The notes beneath the pieces are model-generated. The model searched no databases and was not told the DNA's origin. It saw only the letters and a list, made by a program, of their open reading frames with translations. From Pseudomonas fluorescens (lineage in GTDB: Bacteria > Pseudomonadota > Gammaproteobacteria > Pseudomonadales > Pseudomonadaceae), in assembly GCF_902497895.1 (NCBI RefSeq), contig NZ_CABVHQ010000018.1, positions 32,003 through 96,002 on the forward strand: 64,000 bases of DNA. The letters are read 5' to 3'. This document shows positions 17,183 through 25,725 of this stretch, one piece after another. The position numbers were made by a program, and so were the translations under genes. Every line of letters begins with the position of its first letter. The first letter of the stretch is position 1.

Positions 17183-18562
17183 TCAAGCTTCATTGAGTTT
17201 GAGGGCTAACACTTCAACCTGCTCCTGCCGCTCCGCCTGACTCAGCTTCGCTTGAGGATTAAGCGACGACCATTGTGGGTGCGCCCGGGCCTTGTGCAGT
17301 GCTTCCGGTAACTTGCCCTCGCGCCAGGTTTTGTCTTGCGGGGTGGCGACCTGGATGCTGTCCATCGCCGCATGCCCGCGCAGGTCCAGCGCTTGCAGTA
17401 ATTGCCGTTGGCGCAAGGCAATCAGGCGCAGCACGCTGTCGTCAACGGTCAATTCGCGCTGGCCCTTGATCTTGCCAAGCAAGCGACTGCCATAACTGCG
17501 GGCGGTTTGCAGTGCGCCGCCAGCGATGGCCCCGGCCAGCGCGGCGGCGCCCAGGGTCAGGCCGCCCACCAGCAAGTCCACTCCGGCACCGGCCGCCGCG
17601 CCCGCGGCAATCCCGCCGCCGACCCGAACGCCCAGCTGCTTGAGGGTTTCCGGGTTGAACAGGTCGTCGCCCCAGCGGCCATCGAGCAAGGGTAGATCAC
17701 TGGCTGCAGCATCCTGCGGGCGGAAGGCATAGAGCTTGAGCAGTGCTTCGACACAGCGTTGTTCCCGTTGGCGAACGGCTTTGCGCAGTTCGCTGATGGC
17801 TTGCTGTTCTTGCTTGGCTTCGCTGACCACGCTACGGCGACAGGCCGCGCAGTCGATCAACAGTTCGGCGATCAAGCGTGCGGCACTTTGCTGACGAGCC
17901 AGGCGTTGCTTGTGTTGGTCGGCAATCAACCGCTCCAGTTGATCGCGAGAACTTTCCAGGAGCAGGGACAGGCTCTCGTAGAGCCTCCGTTCACCGTCTT
18001 CCGGCGGGGCTACGCTGTCGAACCGCACCAGCGCATGCAATCCCAGGCGGGCCAGGGCCTCGCGCCAATCGGGTTCGCGGTGGTTGGCACTGCTGACGAA
18101 ATTCAGCACCGGTAACAGCGGCTTGCCACAGCTGGAGAGCACTGCGAGCTCATCGCGGTACTTGGCCAGCACCGGCTCCCGGGCGTCGATCACATAGAGC
18201 CCGGCATCCGAGGCCAGCAACTGGCGCAGGACTTTGGCTTCCTGTTCGAAACGCTGGCGCGCCTCGCTGCCGTCGAGAAACCGCGCCAGTCGTGCGGGGC
18301 CGTCGAGGCGTTCGCCGGGGTGTTCCAGGCGTTCCAGATAGTCGAGCAGGGCGATCGCGTCTTCCAGCCCCGGGGTGTCATAGAGTTCGAGCAAAGCTTC
18401 GCCGTCCACCGACAACCGCGCACCTTCGACGTGGCGGGTAGTGCTCGGGCGATGGGAGACTTCGCCGAAGCCGACGTCCCGGGTCAGGGTGCGCAGCAGC
18501 GAGGTTTTGCCGACGTTGGTGTGACCGACCACGGCCAGCTTCAATGGCTTAGTCATGTCCAT
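17183..18562 (-). CDS. GTPase with DUF3482 domain
   Basis: The 459-residue product has an Era/TrmE-like G domain at the N-terminus: P-loop GHTNVGKTS, switch region with the RPSTTRH threonines, and DTPGLED. The usual NKxD base-recognition motif is degenerate (PVLNFVSS). A helical middle follows. A glycine/alanine-rich hydrophobic stretch (about 310-350, GGGIAAGAAAGAGVDLLVGG and following) could insert into membrane, then the DUF3482-like C-terminus. The start overlaps the end of the upstream DUF2868 gene by 14 nt, so the two are translationally coupled. ATG 18556 is an alternative start. Function is unknown. Confidence 0.82.
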   Translation of the reverse strand: MDMTKPLKLAVVGHTNVGKTSLLRTLTRDVGFGEVSHRPSTTRHVEGARLSVDGEALLELYDTPGLEDAIALLDYLERLEHPGERLDGPARLARFLDGSEARQRFEQEAKVLRQLLASDAGLYVIDAREPVLAKYRDELAVLSSCGKPLLPVLNFVSSANHREPDWREALARLGLHALVRFDSVAPPEDGERRLYESLSLLLESSRDQLERLIADQHKQRLARQQSAARLIAELLIDCAACRRSVVSEAKQEQQAISELRKAVRQREQRCVEALLKLYAFRPQDAAASDLPLLDGRWGDDLFNPETLKQLGVRVGGGIAAGAAAGAGVDLLVGGLTLGAAALAGAIAGGALQTARSYGSRLLGKIKGQRELTVDDSVLRLIALRQRQLLQALDLRGHAAMDSIQVATPQDKTWREGKLPEALHKARAHPQWSSLNPQAKLSQAERQEQVEVLALKLNEA

Positions 18563-19928
18563 TCTCCAACCAGTTCAGCGGGGCACAATCGGCGAAGGGT
18601 AATTCCAACTGTTGCAGAGCGACGTGCCAGTCGCCGAGGCGTTCGGCGTCCAGCGCCTGGCCAGGTGGCGCTTGCAGCAGCCAGACGCGGGTCGCCGTGG
18701 CATTGCGGGCCAGTTCGGCGATCAGTGCCAGGCTGCCGCGATCCGGCGAACGACGCGGGTCGCAGGCAATCGCCAGACGCGCCGGGGGGAAGCGGCTCAT
18801 TTGCTCGAGGAGCTTTTGCCGGGATTCACGGCTGTCAAGAATGCCGGCGTCTTTGACGGTTTTTGGCAGTTGCGGCGGCCACGGACGTTGATCGTCCAGC
18901 TCGATGGCGACCAGCAATGCGCCATCGCTTTCCAATGCGCTGACGCCACTCTGAATCACCGGCAATTGCTCGGGTGCAGCATCGTTGATGCCGAGCCGTT
19001 CACTGCTGGGCATCAGGCGTTCGCGCAGCTGGCTGTAGCCGGGCAGATTCAAGTCGAGGCGCAAAGCTGAGCGGCCGTGTTTCCAGCGCCACAAACAGAA
19101 CAGCGCCAGCAGCAGGCGCGGCACTAGCCCATAGACCAGCAGCACCCCCACCAGCCACGCCGCCCAGGCTTGCCGGGCGCTTTCGATATTCAGCGCGGCA
19201 TCGCCGCTGGCGCGGATCATGTCCTCGGTTGGCACGCTGAAACCCAAGACGGCGGGCAGGGCGCCAAGGGCCTGGGTCATGGCGACAAAGGTCTCGCCAC
19301 CGAGAATGGTGGTCTCCCAGACGAAACCGTAGCGCCGGGTCGCCAGCAGCATCAGCACAATTACCAGGGCGCTGAGCAGCGCCAGCAGCCACAAGCCGTT
19401 GACCAGTACGCCGACGGCCCAGCGATTGAGCTTCTTGCGTTGCAGTAACAGCAACAGGGCGGGTGCCAACTGTGCGGCTTTGGCATCCCGCGCGAGTTTT
19501 TCGCTGAGCCACAACCATAAGCGCCCCAGGCTGGCGCTGTGCTCACCAGCGAACAGCAGACCCAAGGCCCAGCCGAACAGCAGAATCAAGTTCAAACCCA
19601 GCAGGCTGCCCAGCGCCCAGAACACATTGACCGGAGCCTGGCCGTTGCCCAGCGCGGCAAACGCCAGACCGGCACCGCTGACCACCGCCAGTAGCGCCAG
19701 CACGATCAATGCCAGTCGTGCGCCCTGCAGCCAATGGCGTAGCGCATCAGTGAGCCCATCGCGGTCGGCCAGCCACCTGGCGCGATACTGGATCCGGCTC
19801 GGCAGGTCGCCCCCGGCGCTGCGAGCCAGGCGGTTGGCTTCGAGGTCTTCCAAAGGGCCTGCGTGTTCTTCCCGCAGGCGTACAGTTTCAGTCAGCCAGA
19901 GACTTTCCAGCGGAGTCAGTGCAGTCAC
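18549..19928 (-). CDS. DUF2868 integral membrane protein, partner of the GTPase
   Basis: This protein of about 459 residues resembles the DUF2868 family. It has two hydrophobic helices near residues 70-125, two more near 180-205 and 255-280, and a soluble C-terminal half with a GTPase-accessory look (LVAIELDDQRPWPPQ, RLAIACDPRRSPDRG). Start GTG 19928 (read MTALTPLESLWL) is chosen from recalled relatives; ATG 19940 would add four residues. It overlaps the DUF3482 GTPase gene. The pair travels together in proteobacteria, which suggests a membrane receptor and its GTPase, but no role is established. Confidence 0.78.
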   Translation of the reverse strand: MTALTPLESLWLTETVRLREEHAGPLEDLEANRLARSAGGDLPSRIQYRARWLADRDGLTDALRHWLQGARLALIVLALLAVVSGAGLAFAALGNGQAPVNVFWALGSLLGLNLILLFGWALGLLFAGEHSASLGRLWLWLSEKLARDAKAAQLAPALLLLLQRKKLNRWAVGVLVNGLWLLALLSALVIVLMLLATRRYGFVWETTILGGETFVAMTQALGALPAVLGFSVPTEDMIRASGDAALNIESARQAWAAWLVGVLLVYGLVPRLLLALFCLWRWKHGRSALRLDLNLPGYSQLRERLMPSSERLGINDAAPEQLPVIQSGVSALESDGALLVAIELDDQRPWPPQLPKTVKDAGILDSRESRQKLLEQMSRFPPARLAIACDPRRSPDRGSLALIAELARNATATRVWLLQAPPGQALDAERLGDWHVALQQLELPFADCAPLNWLENGHD

Positions 19929-20022
19929 GCGCCATCCCATTGCTCAAGTGAGCCAAGAGCATAACCGCTGGATGCCAATCGGGCACGTTGCGAGCACGAT
20001 TGCCTCTGGTATCCTCGCCAAC

Positions 20023-20535
20023 ATGAAAACTACTCTCCCCCTCAGCCTGATCGCAGCCCTCGGTGAAAACCGTGTGATCGGCGTCGACAACAGCATGCCC
20101 TGGCACTTGCCGGGGGATTTCAAATACTTCAAGGCCACCACCCTGGGCAAGCCGATCATCATGGGTCGCAAGACCTGGGATTCCCTTGGTCGTCCGTTGC
20201 CGGGCCGGCTAAACATCGTGGTCAGTCGTCAGGCGGATTTGCGCTTGGAAGGCGCGCAGGTTTATCCATCGCTGGAGGCTGCCGTGGTCCGCGCTGAAGA
20301 ATGGGCCCGGGAGCAGGGCGTCGATGAGGTGATGCTGATTGGCGGCGCGCAGTTGTATGCGCAAGCGCTGGCGCAGGCCGATCGGTTGTACCTGACTCGC
20401 GTGGCGTTGAGTCCGCAAGGCGATGCGTGGTTTCCGGAGTTTGATCGGGCGCAGTGGAAGCTGGTGTCCACTACAGAGAACCCGGCGGTGGATGACAAGC
20501 CGGCGTACAGCTTCGAGGTTTGGGAGAAAGCTTAA
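20023..20535 (+). CDS. folA: Dihydrofolate reductase
   Basis: FolA reduces dihydrofolate to tetrahydrofolate with NADPH, recycling the cofactor oxidised by ThyA. The 170-residue product has the N-terminal strand LSLIAALGENRVIG, the Met20-type loop MPWHLPGD with the catalytic acid, the NADPH motif IIMGRKTWDSLGRPLPGR, and VMLIGGAQLYAQAL. ATG 20023 fits the family N-terminus; the frame is open much further upstream, antisense to the DUF2868 gene, which is ignored. Confidence 0.97.
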   Translation: MKTTLPLSLIAALGENRVIGVDNSMPWHLPGDFKYFKATTLGKPIIMGRKTWDSLGRPLPGRLNIVVSRQADLRLEGAQVYPSLEAAVVRAEEWAREQGVDEVMLIGGAQLYAQALAQADRLYLTRVALSPQGDAWFPEFDRAQWKLVSTTENPAVDDKPAYSFEVWEKA

Positions 20536-20537
20536 AA

Positions 20538-20660
20538 GCATCGCGAGCAAGCCCGCTCCCACGGGTCAGGGGGTTGATCACGATTTGTGATTCAACCCTG
20601 AACCTGTAGGAGCTGCCGCAGGCTGCGATCTTTTGGCGGCAAAAATCAAAAGATCGCGGC
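20538..20660. repeat. Two REP elements of different types side by side
   Basis: A single REP (CATCGCGAGCAAGCCCGCTC, 20538-20562) starts two bases after the folA stop. A second, of the GTAGGAGCTGCCGCAGG type, follows at 20604-20635, with a partial inverted copy (AAAAGATCGCGG) to 20660. The partial copy runs straight into the transporter remnant. Confidence 0.8.
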
Positions 20661-20758
20661 AAAGGTCGCACCACCGCCGACCCCGGCCGAACTCAAGGTC
20701 ACAATCGCCACCAGCGTCGCGATCCACAGCGGAGATTGAGGATCAGCGGCAGATTCAT
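20655..20758 (-). pseudogene. Remnant of a cystine/dicarboxylate symporter gene (TcyP-like), collapsed by internal deletion
   Basis: On the minus strand a start (ATG 20758, preceded by GGAG at good spacing) reads MNLPLILNL. After a frame change the sequence reads [20 protein letters not shown] then FAAI, which resembles the conserved C-terminal region of TcyP/DAACS-type symporters. The roughly 400 codons that should lie between are missing. The 3' edge runs into a REP element. The P. aeruginosa relative of this locus carries a transporter gene between folA and ilvD, which supports the reading. The family call is from memory. Confidence 0.5.
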
Positions 20759-20826
20759 TGAAGCTCCATAAAGACTTGTGCCAATCGCCTTGGGTTGCGA
20801 TTGCCAGCCGAGAATCCTAACAGTTT

Positions 20827-20847
20827 GATATCTAACGAATTAATATC
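20827..20847. promoter_or_regulatory. AT-rich imperfect palindrome, possible operator
   Basis: GATATCTAA and TTAATATC face each other across CGAA in an AT-rich stretch. The stretch lies between the transporter remnant (minus strand) and pchP (plus strand). It looks like a regulator site or a promoter region, but no specific regulator can be named. Confidence 0.35.
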
Positions 20848-20999
20848 TGTGTGGAATGATTGCTGTCGTTTTTGGAATAAGCCGCTGACGCTCAGGCGAA
20901 TGCCGATGACGTGATCAGAACGCAAGCAGTCGCGCGCAGGAGAGGACTGTCATAGGGATTTGTTAGCGTCGATAGCTTCAGTTCAGGGAGAAAACGCAT

Positions 21000-22055
21000 A
21001 TGAAGCTCGCTCCGAGATTGTTTGCCGCCGCGCTGTGCCTGGGCCTTGCCGGTCAGGCATTCGCCACCGACTTGAAGCATTGGCCGCAAGACCAGGCCAG
21101 GCAACTGGACGCGATGATCGCGGCCAACGCCAACAAGGGTAACTACGCGGTGTTCGACATGGACAACACCAGTTACCGCTACGATCTGGAAGAGTCTTTG
21201 TTGCCGTTCATGGAAAACAAAGGCCTGATCACTCGCGAAAAACTCGATCCCTCCCTGAAACTGATCCCGTTCAAGGACAGCGCCGATCACCAGGAAAGCC
21301 TGTTCAGCTACTACTACCGCCTTTGCGAACTCGACGACATGGTCTGCTACCCATGGGTCGCGCAAGTCTTCTCCGGCTTTACCCTCAAGGAGCTCAAGGG
21401 CTACGTCGACGAGCTACTGGCCTCTGGCAAGCCGGTGCCGAGCACCTATTACGAAGGCGATGTGGTCAAGACCATCGAAGTGAATCCGCCGAAGATCTTC
21501 ACCGGTCAGAAGGAGCTCTACAACAAGCTGATGGAGAACGGCATCGAAGTCTACGTGATGACCGCCGCCTCCGAAGAACTGGTGCGGATGGTCGCTTCCG
21601 ATCCGAAGTACGGCTACAACGTCAAACCGCAGAACGTGATCGGCGTGAGCCTGCTGCTCAAGGACCCCAAGACCGGCGAACTGACCACTGCGCGCAAGCA
21701 GATCACTGCCGGCAAATATGACGAGAAGGCCAACCTTGGCCACGAGCTGACGCCGTACCTGTGGACGCCTGCAACCTGGATGGCCGGCAAGCAGGCAGCC
21801 ATTCTGACTTACATCGACGAATGGAAAAAACCGGTTCTGGTGGGCGGCGATACCCCGACCAGCGACGGCTATATGTTGTTTCACAGCGTCGACGTGGCCA
21901 AGGGTGGCATCCACCTGTGGATCAACCGCAAGGACAAATACATGACCCAGATTAACGGCATGATGGCCAAGCACGCCGCGGCTCAGGCCAAAGAAGGCCT
22001 GGCGGTGACAGCGGACAAGAACTGGGTGATCGTCAAGCCGGAAGATATCCTGTAG
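21000..22055 (+). CDS. pchP: Secreted phosphorylcholine phosphatase (HAD family)
   Basis: The 351-residue product resembles P. aeruginosa PchP, a periplasmic HAD phosphatase that releases choline from phosphorylcholine. A signal peptide ends at about AFA (residue 22). Motif I is FDMDNTS with D53 and D55, which become D31 and D33 after cleavage and match the published PchP numbering as I recall it. Motif II is VMTAASEE and motif III is VGGDTPTSD. A basic residue-rich choline-binding tail follows. The last two codons, CTG TAG, are the first bases of a REP element. Confidence 0.88.
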   Translation: MKLAPRLFAAALCLGLAGQAFATDLKHWPQDQARQLDAMIAANANKGNYAVFDMDNTSYRYDLEESLLPFMENKGLITREKLDPSLKLIPFKDSADHQESLFSYYYRLCELDDMVCYPWVAQVFSGFTLKELKGYVDELLASGKPVPSTYYEGDVVKTIEVNPPKIFTGQKELYNKLMENGIEVYVMTAASEELVRMVASDPKYGYNVKPQNVIGVSLLLKDPKTGELTTARKQITAGKYDEKANLGHELTPYLWTPATWMAGKQAAILTYIDEWKKPVLVGGDTPTSDGYMLFHSVDVAKGGIHLWINRKDKYMTQINGMMAKHAAAQAKEGLAVTADKNWVIVKPEDIL

Positions 22056-22218
22056 GAGCTGGCGAAGCCTGCGATCTTTTGATCTTGATCTTCTGGGATT
22101 GGCGCCGCACCGAAAAAAATCGCAGCCTGCGGCAGCTCCTACGGGATCGCGTATAGCCAGAATTTCACGGGTGTACCCGATCGGCGTAGGAGCTGGCGAA
22201 GCCTGCGATCTTTTGATC
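22051..22218. repeat. REPIN plus an extra single REP
   Basis: An inverted pair (GTAGGAGCTGGCGAAGCCTG at 22052 and GCAGCCTGCGGCAGCTCCTA ending at 22141) is followed by a third arm of the same type at 22186-22218. The left edge overlaps the pchP stop codon. Confidence 0.88.
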
Positions 22219-22235
22219 TTTGGTCTTTCTGAAAA

Positions 22236-22272
22236 CAAAAAAATGCCCCGCAGTGGCGGGGCATTTTTATTG
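22236..22272. terminator. Bidirectional terminator between pchP and ilvD
   Basis: GCCCCGC (22245-22251) pairs with GCGGGGC (22256-22262). An A-run lies on one side and a T-run on the other, so the hairpin can end transcription from both pchP and the convergent ilvD. Confidence 0.88.
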
Positions 22273-22276
22273 TTGC

Positions 22277-24118
22277 TTACAGCCCGTCGAGCATCGCCTT
22301 GTTACGCACCGCGCCTTTGTCGGCGCTGGTCGCCAGCAAGGCGTAGGCTTTCAGTGCGGTGGTCACTTTACGTGGACGCTTTTCCACCGGTTTCCAGCCT
22401 TTCTGGTCCTGCTCGGCACGGCGCCCAGCCATCTCTTCATCGCTGATCAACAGATTGATCGAGCGGTTCGGAATGTCGATCAGCACCTTATCGCCATCCT
22501 GAACCAGGCCAATCGCGCCACCGGCCGCGGCTTCAGGCGAAGCGTGACCGATGGACAGGCCCGAGGTACCGCCGGAGAAGCGGCCGTCGGTGAGCAGTGC
22601 GCAGGCTTTGCCCAGGCCTTTGGACTTCAGATAGGACGTCGGATAGAGCATTTCCTGCATGCCCGGACCGCCTTTCGGGCCTTCGTAACGGATGATCACG
22701 ATGTCGCCGGCTTTCACTTCGTCGGCAAGGATGCCGCGTACGGCGCTGTCCTGGCTTTCGTAGATTTTTGCATTGCCTTCGAACACATGAACCGACTCGT
22801 CGACTCCGGCGGTTTTCACCACGCAGCCGTCCAGGGCGATGTTGCCGTACAGCACGGCCAGGCCGCCTTCTTGCGAGTAAGCGTGCTCGACACTGCGGAT
22901 GCAGCCGTTTTCACGGTCGTCATCCAGGGTTTCCCAACGGGTCGACTGGCTGAATGCGGTCTGGGTCGGGATACCGGCCGGGCCTGCTTTGAAGAAGGTG
23001 TGAACGGCTTCATCGTCAGTCTGGGTGATGTCCCATTTGGCGATGCCCTCGGCCAGGGTCTTGCTGTGCACGGTCGGCAGGTCGGTGTGCAGCAAGCCGC
23101 CACGGGCCAGTTCGCCAAGGATGCTGAAGATCCCGCCAGCGCGGTGCACGTCTTCCATGTGGTACTTCTGGATGTTCGGCGCGACCTTGCACAGCTGCGG
23201 GACTTTGCGCGACAGGCGATCGATGTCCTGCAGGTTGAAGTCGATCTCGGCTTCTTGAGCCGACGCCAGCAAGTGCAGGATGGTGTTGGTCGAGCCGCCC
23301 ATGGCGATGTCCAGCGTCATGGCGTTCTCGAACGCCTTGAAGTTGGCGATGTTGCGCGGCAATACCGAGTCATCGTTGTCGTTGTAGTACTGACGGCACA
23401 GGTCGACGATGGTGCGGCCCGCTTGCAGGAAAAGCTGCTCGCGATCGCTGTGGGTGGCAAGTGCCGTGCCGTTGCCCGGCAAGGCCAGGCCCAGGGCTTC
23501 GGTCAGACAGTTCATCGAGTTGGCGGTGAACATGCCGGAGCATGAGCCGCAGGTCGGGCAGGCGCTACGCTCGTATTCAGCTACTTTCTCGTCAGAAGCA
23601 CTGGAATCGGCGGCGATGACCATGGCGTCGACCAGGTCCAGACCGTGGCTGGCGAGCTTGGTTTTACCGGCTTCCATCGGCCCGCCGGAAACGAAGATTA
23701 CCGGGATGTTCAGGCGCAAGGCGGCCATCAGCATGCCGGGGGTGATCTTGTCGCAGTTGGAGATGCAGACGATCGCATCGGCGCAGTGAGCGTTGACCAT
23801 GTACTCGACGGAGTCGGCGATGATCTCGCGGCTCGGCAGCGAATAGAGCATGCCGTCGTGGCCCATGGCGATCCCGTCATCCACCGCGATGGTGTTGAAT
23901 TCCTTGGCGACGCCACCGGCGCGCTCGATCTCGCGAGCGACCAGTTGGCCCATGTCCTTGAGGTGGACGTGGCCGGGTACGAATTGAGTGAACGAGTTGG
24001 CAATGGCGATGATCGGCTTTTTGAAGTCGGCATCTTTCATCCCCGTGGCGCGCCACAGTGCGCGAGCGCCGGCCATGTTGCGGCCATGGGTGGATGTTTT
24101 CGAGCGGTAATCAGGCAT
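22277..24118 (-). CDS. ilvD: Dihydroxy-acid dehydratase
   Basis: IlvD dehydrates 2,3-dihydroxy-isovalerate and -3-methylvalerate in valine, leucine and isoleucine synthesis, using an iron-sulfur cluster. The 613-residue product matches the E. coli-type length. Cluster cysteines lie in [10 protein letters not shown] and [18 protein letters not shown]. Other conserved blocks are [29 protein letters not shown] and the C-terminal [16 protein letters not shown]. It is monocistronic, ended by the hairpin just downstream. The 259 bp upstream, to the MFS gene, show no leader peptide or riboswitch that I can identify. Confidence 0.97.
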   Translation of the reverse strand: MPDYRSKTSTHGRNMAGARALWRATGMKDADFKKPIIAIANSFTQFVPGHVHLKDMGQLVAREIERAGGVAKEFNTIAVDDGIAMGHDGMLYSLPSREIIADSVEYMVNAHCADAIVCISNCDKITPGMLMAALRLNIPVIFVSGGPMEAGKTKLASHGLDLVDAMVIAADSSASDEKVAEYERSACPTCGSCSGMFTANSMNCLTEALGLALPGNGTALATHSDREQLFLQAGRTIVDLCRQYYNDNDDSVLPRNIANFKAFENAMTLDIAMGGSTNTILHLLASAQEAEIDFNLQDIDRLSRKVPQLCKVAPNIQKYHMEDVHRAGGIFSILGELARGGLLHTDLPTVHSKTLAEGIAKWDITQTDDEAVHTFFKAGPAGIPTQTAFSQSTRWETLDDDRENGCIRSVEHAYSQEGGLAVLYGNIALDGCVVKTAGVDESVHVFEGNAKIYESQDSAVRGILADEVKAGDIVIIRYEGPKGGPGMQEMLYPTSYLKSKGLGKACALLTDGRFSGGTSGLSIGHASPEAAAGGAIGLVQDGDKVLIDIPNRSINLLISDEEMAGRRAEQDQKGWKPVEKRPRKVTTALKAYALLATSADKGAVRNKAMLDGL

Positions 24119-24377
24119 GTAGCACTCCGGGCGGCTAATCAGGTATCAAAAGGGAAGTGAGCTTCTATTGACGTCTGGAACACACAGAAATGGCCGTGTG
24201 CCCGGAAGATGCCGTTAACACTGCGGGATCGCCGCGTGTCTGGGCTTGAGCTCATAAACCCGCCGGGGGATGACTGGCGATGAGTCGTGCGATTCTACAC
24301 AACTGGCGCCAGGAAGGAATGGCGGGAAGTGTTGAGTCAGAGGTGACATCCCGTGGCGGCTGACGACTGGCAGGTCT

Positions 24378-25577
24378 TCAGTCGGCAATCAGAGCGCAAT
24401 TGCCGCGACGGGTGAGTGCATTCAGGACCAATCCCGCGACACTCAATATGAGAAAGCACGCAGCTAGGGTCGATTCCAGATTATTCGCGGTCAGATTGAT
24501 CAGTGCACTGATAAGGCCGCCGAAGATAAAAATCAGGGTGTTGCCTGCCGAAGCCGAGGTGCCGGCGTTGTCCGGGAACAGGTTCATGGCTTTGGAGGTG
24601 GCGGCAGGCCGGGTGATGGTAGTGCCGGCCGTGCAGATGATCATCGGGATCAATACGGTCAAGGTGGATACGCCGAACTGATTCAATAGACACAGCATTA
24701 CCAGTCCCGAGAAGAAGATCAGGCATAACCCGGCGATGATCTGGGTGTTGGCATTGATTCGAGTGCTGAGCAGCCCGGCGATAATTCCGCCGATGATGTA
24801 GGCGGCGCCGTAGAGCAGCAGGGTCAGTGAAAATTCATAGGCGGACAGTTGCAACTGTTCCATGAAGATCAGCGGCGAGATAACGATAAAGGAAAAATGG
24901 CAGGCAAACACGATCGCGCAAATCAGCCAGTAGGCAAGGAACCTAAAGTCGCAACAGACCGTGCGGTAGGACTGGATGATGTTATGGCGCGGGCCGGCTG
25001 TTTTGGCTGGCGCGTTTTCAAGAAAGAAGCAGGCTTTTAAAAACACCGCCGCGGCAATCGCGATAAAGATATAGAAGCTGCCTTGCCAGCCCAGATGTAA
25101 TTGCAACCAGGTCCCGAGCAGGGGCGAAATCGAAATGAAAATCCCGCCGCCGGTCACCATCCAGATCCTGATTCGTTCCTGTTCCCGGCCGGCGAACAGG
25201 TCCTGGACCAGTGCCTGAGACAACACAAAGGACCCGCAGCCCACGGCCTGAATCACGCGAAAGCCCAGAAACCAACGGTATTCGCTGGAAAACAGGCAGC
25301 CCGTTGCGCCGACCACCGCGACGGCAATGCCTCCCAGCAACAGTTTCTTGCGGCCCAGCAAATCGGACAGTGGCCCGATCAGCACCACCGACAACGCCAG
25401 GCCGATGGCAAACACACTGACGGACAGGGCGATGTCGGAGGACGAGGTTCGGAAGTAGTCGGACAGGGCGGGAAAGGACGGGAGAACCACATCCAGGGGG
25501 AAAACACCGAGCAACGTCATGGTCATCAACAGCAGGATGACCGAGGTTTTTTTCGGGGGGTGACGAGGGTGAGTCAT
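24378..25577 (-). CDS. MFS multidrug exporter, Bcr/CflA type
   Basis: This 399-residue protein has 12 predicted membrane helices. MFS motif A (GPLSDLLGRKKLLLGG) is between helices 2 and 3, and GFRVIQAVGCGSFVLSQALVQDLF in helix 4 is typical of the Bcr/CflA drug-resistance group. These proteins expel drugs or metabolites using the proton gradient; the substrate is unknown. ATG 25577 is the first plausible start. It has no clear operon partner: ilvD lies downstream in the same direction after 259 bp. Confidence 0.87.
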   Translation of the reverse strand: MTHPRHPPKKTSVILLLMTMTLLGVFPLDVVLPSFPALSDYFRTSSSDIALSVSVFAIGLALSVVLIGPLSDLLGRKKLLLGGIAVAVVGATGCLFSSEYRWFLGFRVIQAVGCGSFVLSQALVQDLFAGREQERIRIWMVTGGGIFISISPLLGTWLQLHLGWQGSFYIFIAIAAAVFLKACFFLENAPAKTAGPRHNIIQSYRTVCCDFRFLAYWLICAIVFACHFSFIVISPLIFMEQLQLSAYEFSLTLLLYGAAYIIGGIIAGLLSTRINANTQIIAGLCLIFFSGLVMLCLLNQFGVSTLTVLIPMIICTAGTTITRPAATSKAMNLFPDNAGTSASAGNTLIFIFGGLISALINLTANNLESTLAACFLILSVAGLVLNALTRRGNCALIAD

Positions 25578-25646
25578 CAATCAGTGCGCTCGGTCCATGA
25601 GGGGTGGACGAGGATTGAATTGATGGCAGGGGAAGTCAATGTGGGC

Positions 25647-25692
25647 GGGTGAGGGAGGATTCCGAGTGTGGTGTCGGAATCTTCCCTCACCC
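25647..25692. repeat. Long imperfect hairpin between rlmI and the MFS gene
   Basis: GGGTGAGGGAGGATTCCGA (25647-25665) pairs with TCGGAATCTTCCCTCACCC (25674-25692), 18 of 19 positions, with an 8-nt loop. No T-run follows on the minus strand. It may be a repeat family member or an intrinsic roadblock after rlmI. Confidence 0.75.
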
Positions 25693-25725
25693 CCACGCAC
25701 GGGGGGTGGGAGCGCTCTTTTTGCC

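Noticed and set aside
24119..24377. Possible attenuator or riboswitch before ilvD
   Set aside because: No run of Ile, Val or Leu codons in a short leader frame and no convincing terminator/antiterminator pair was visible.
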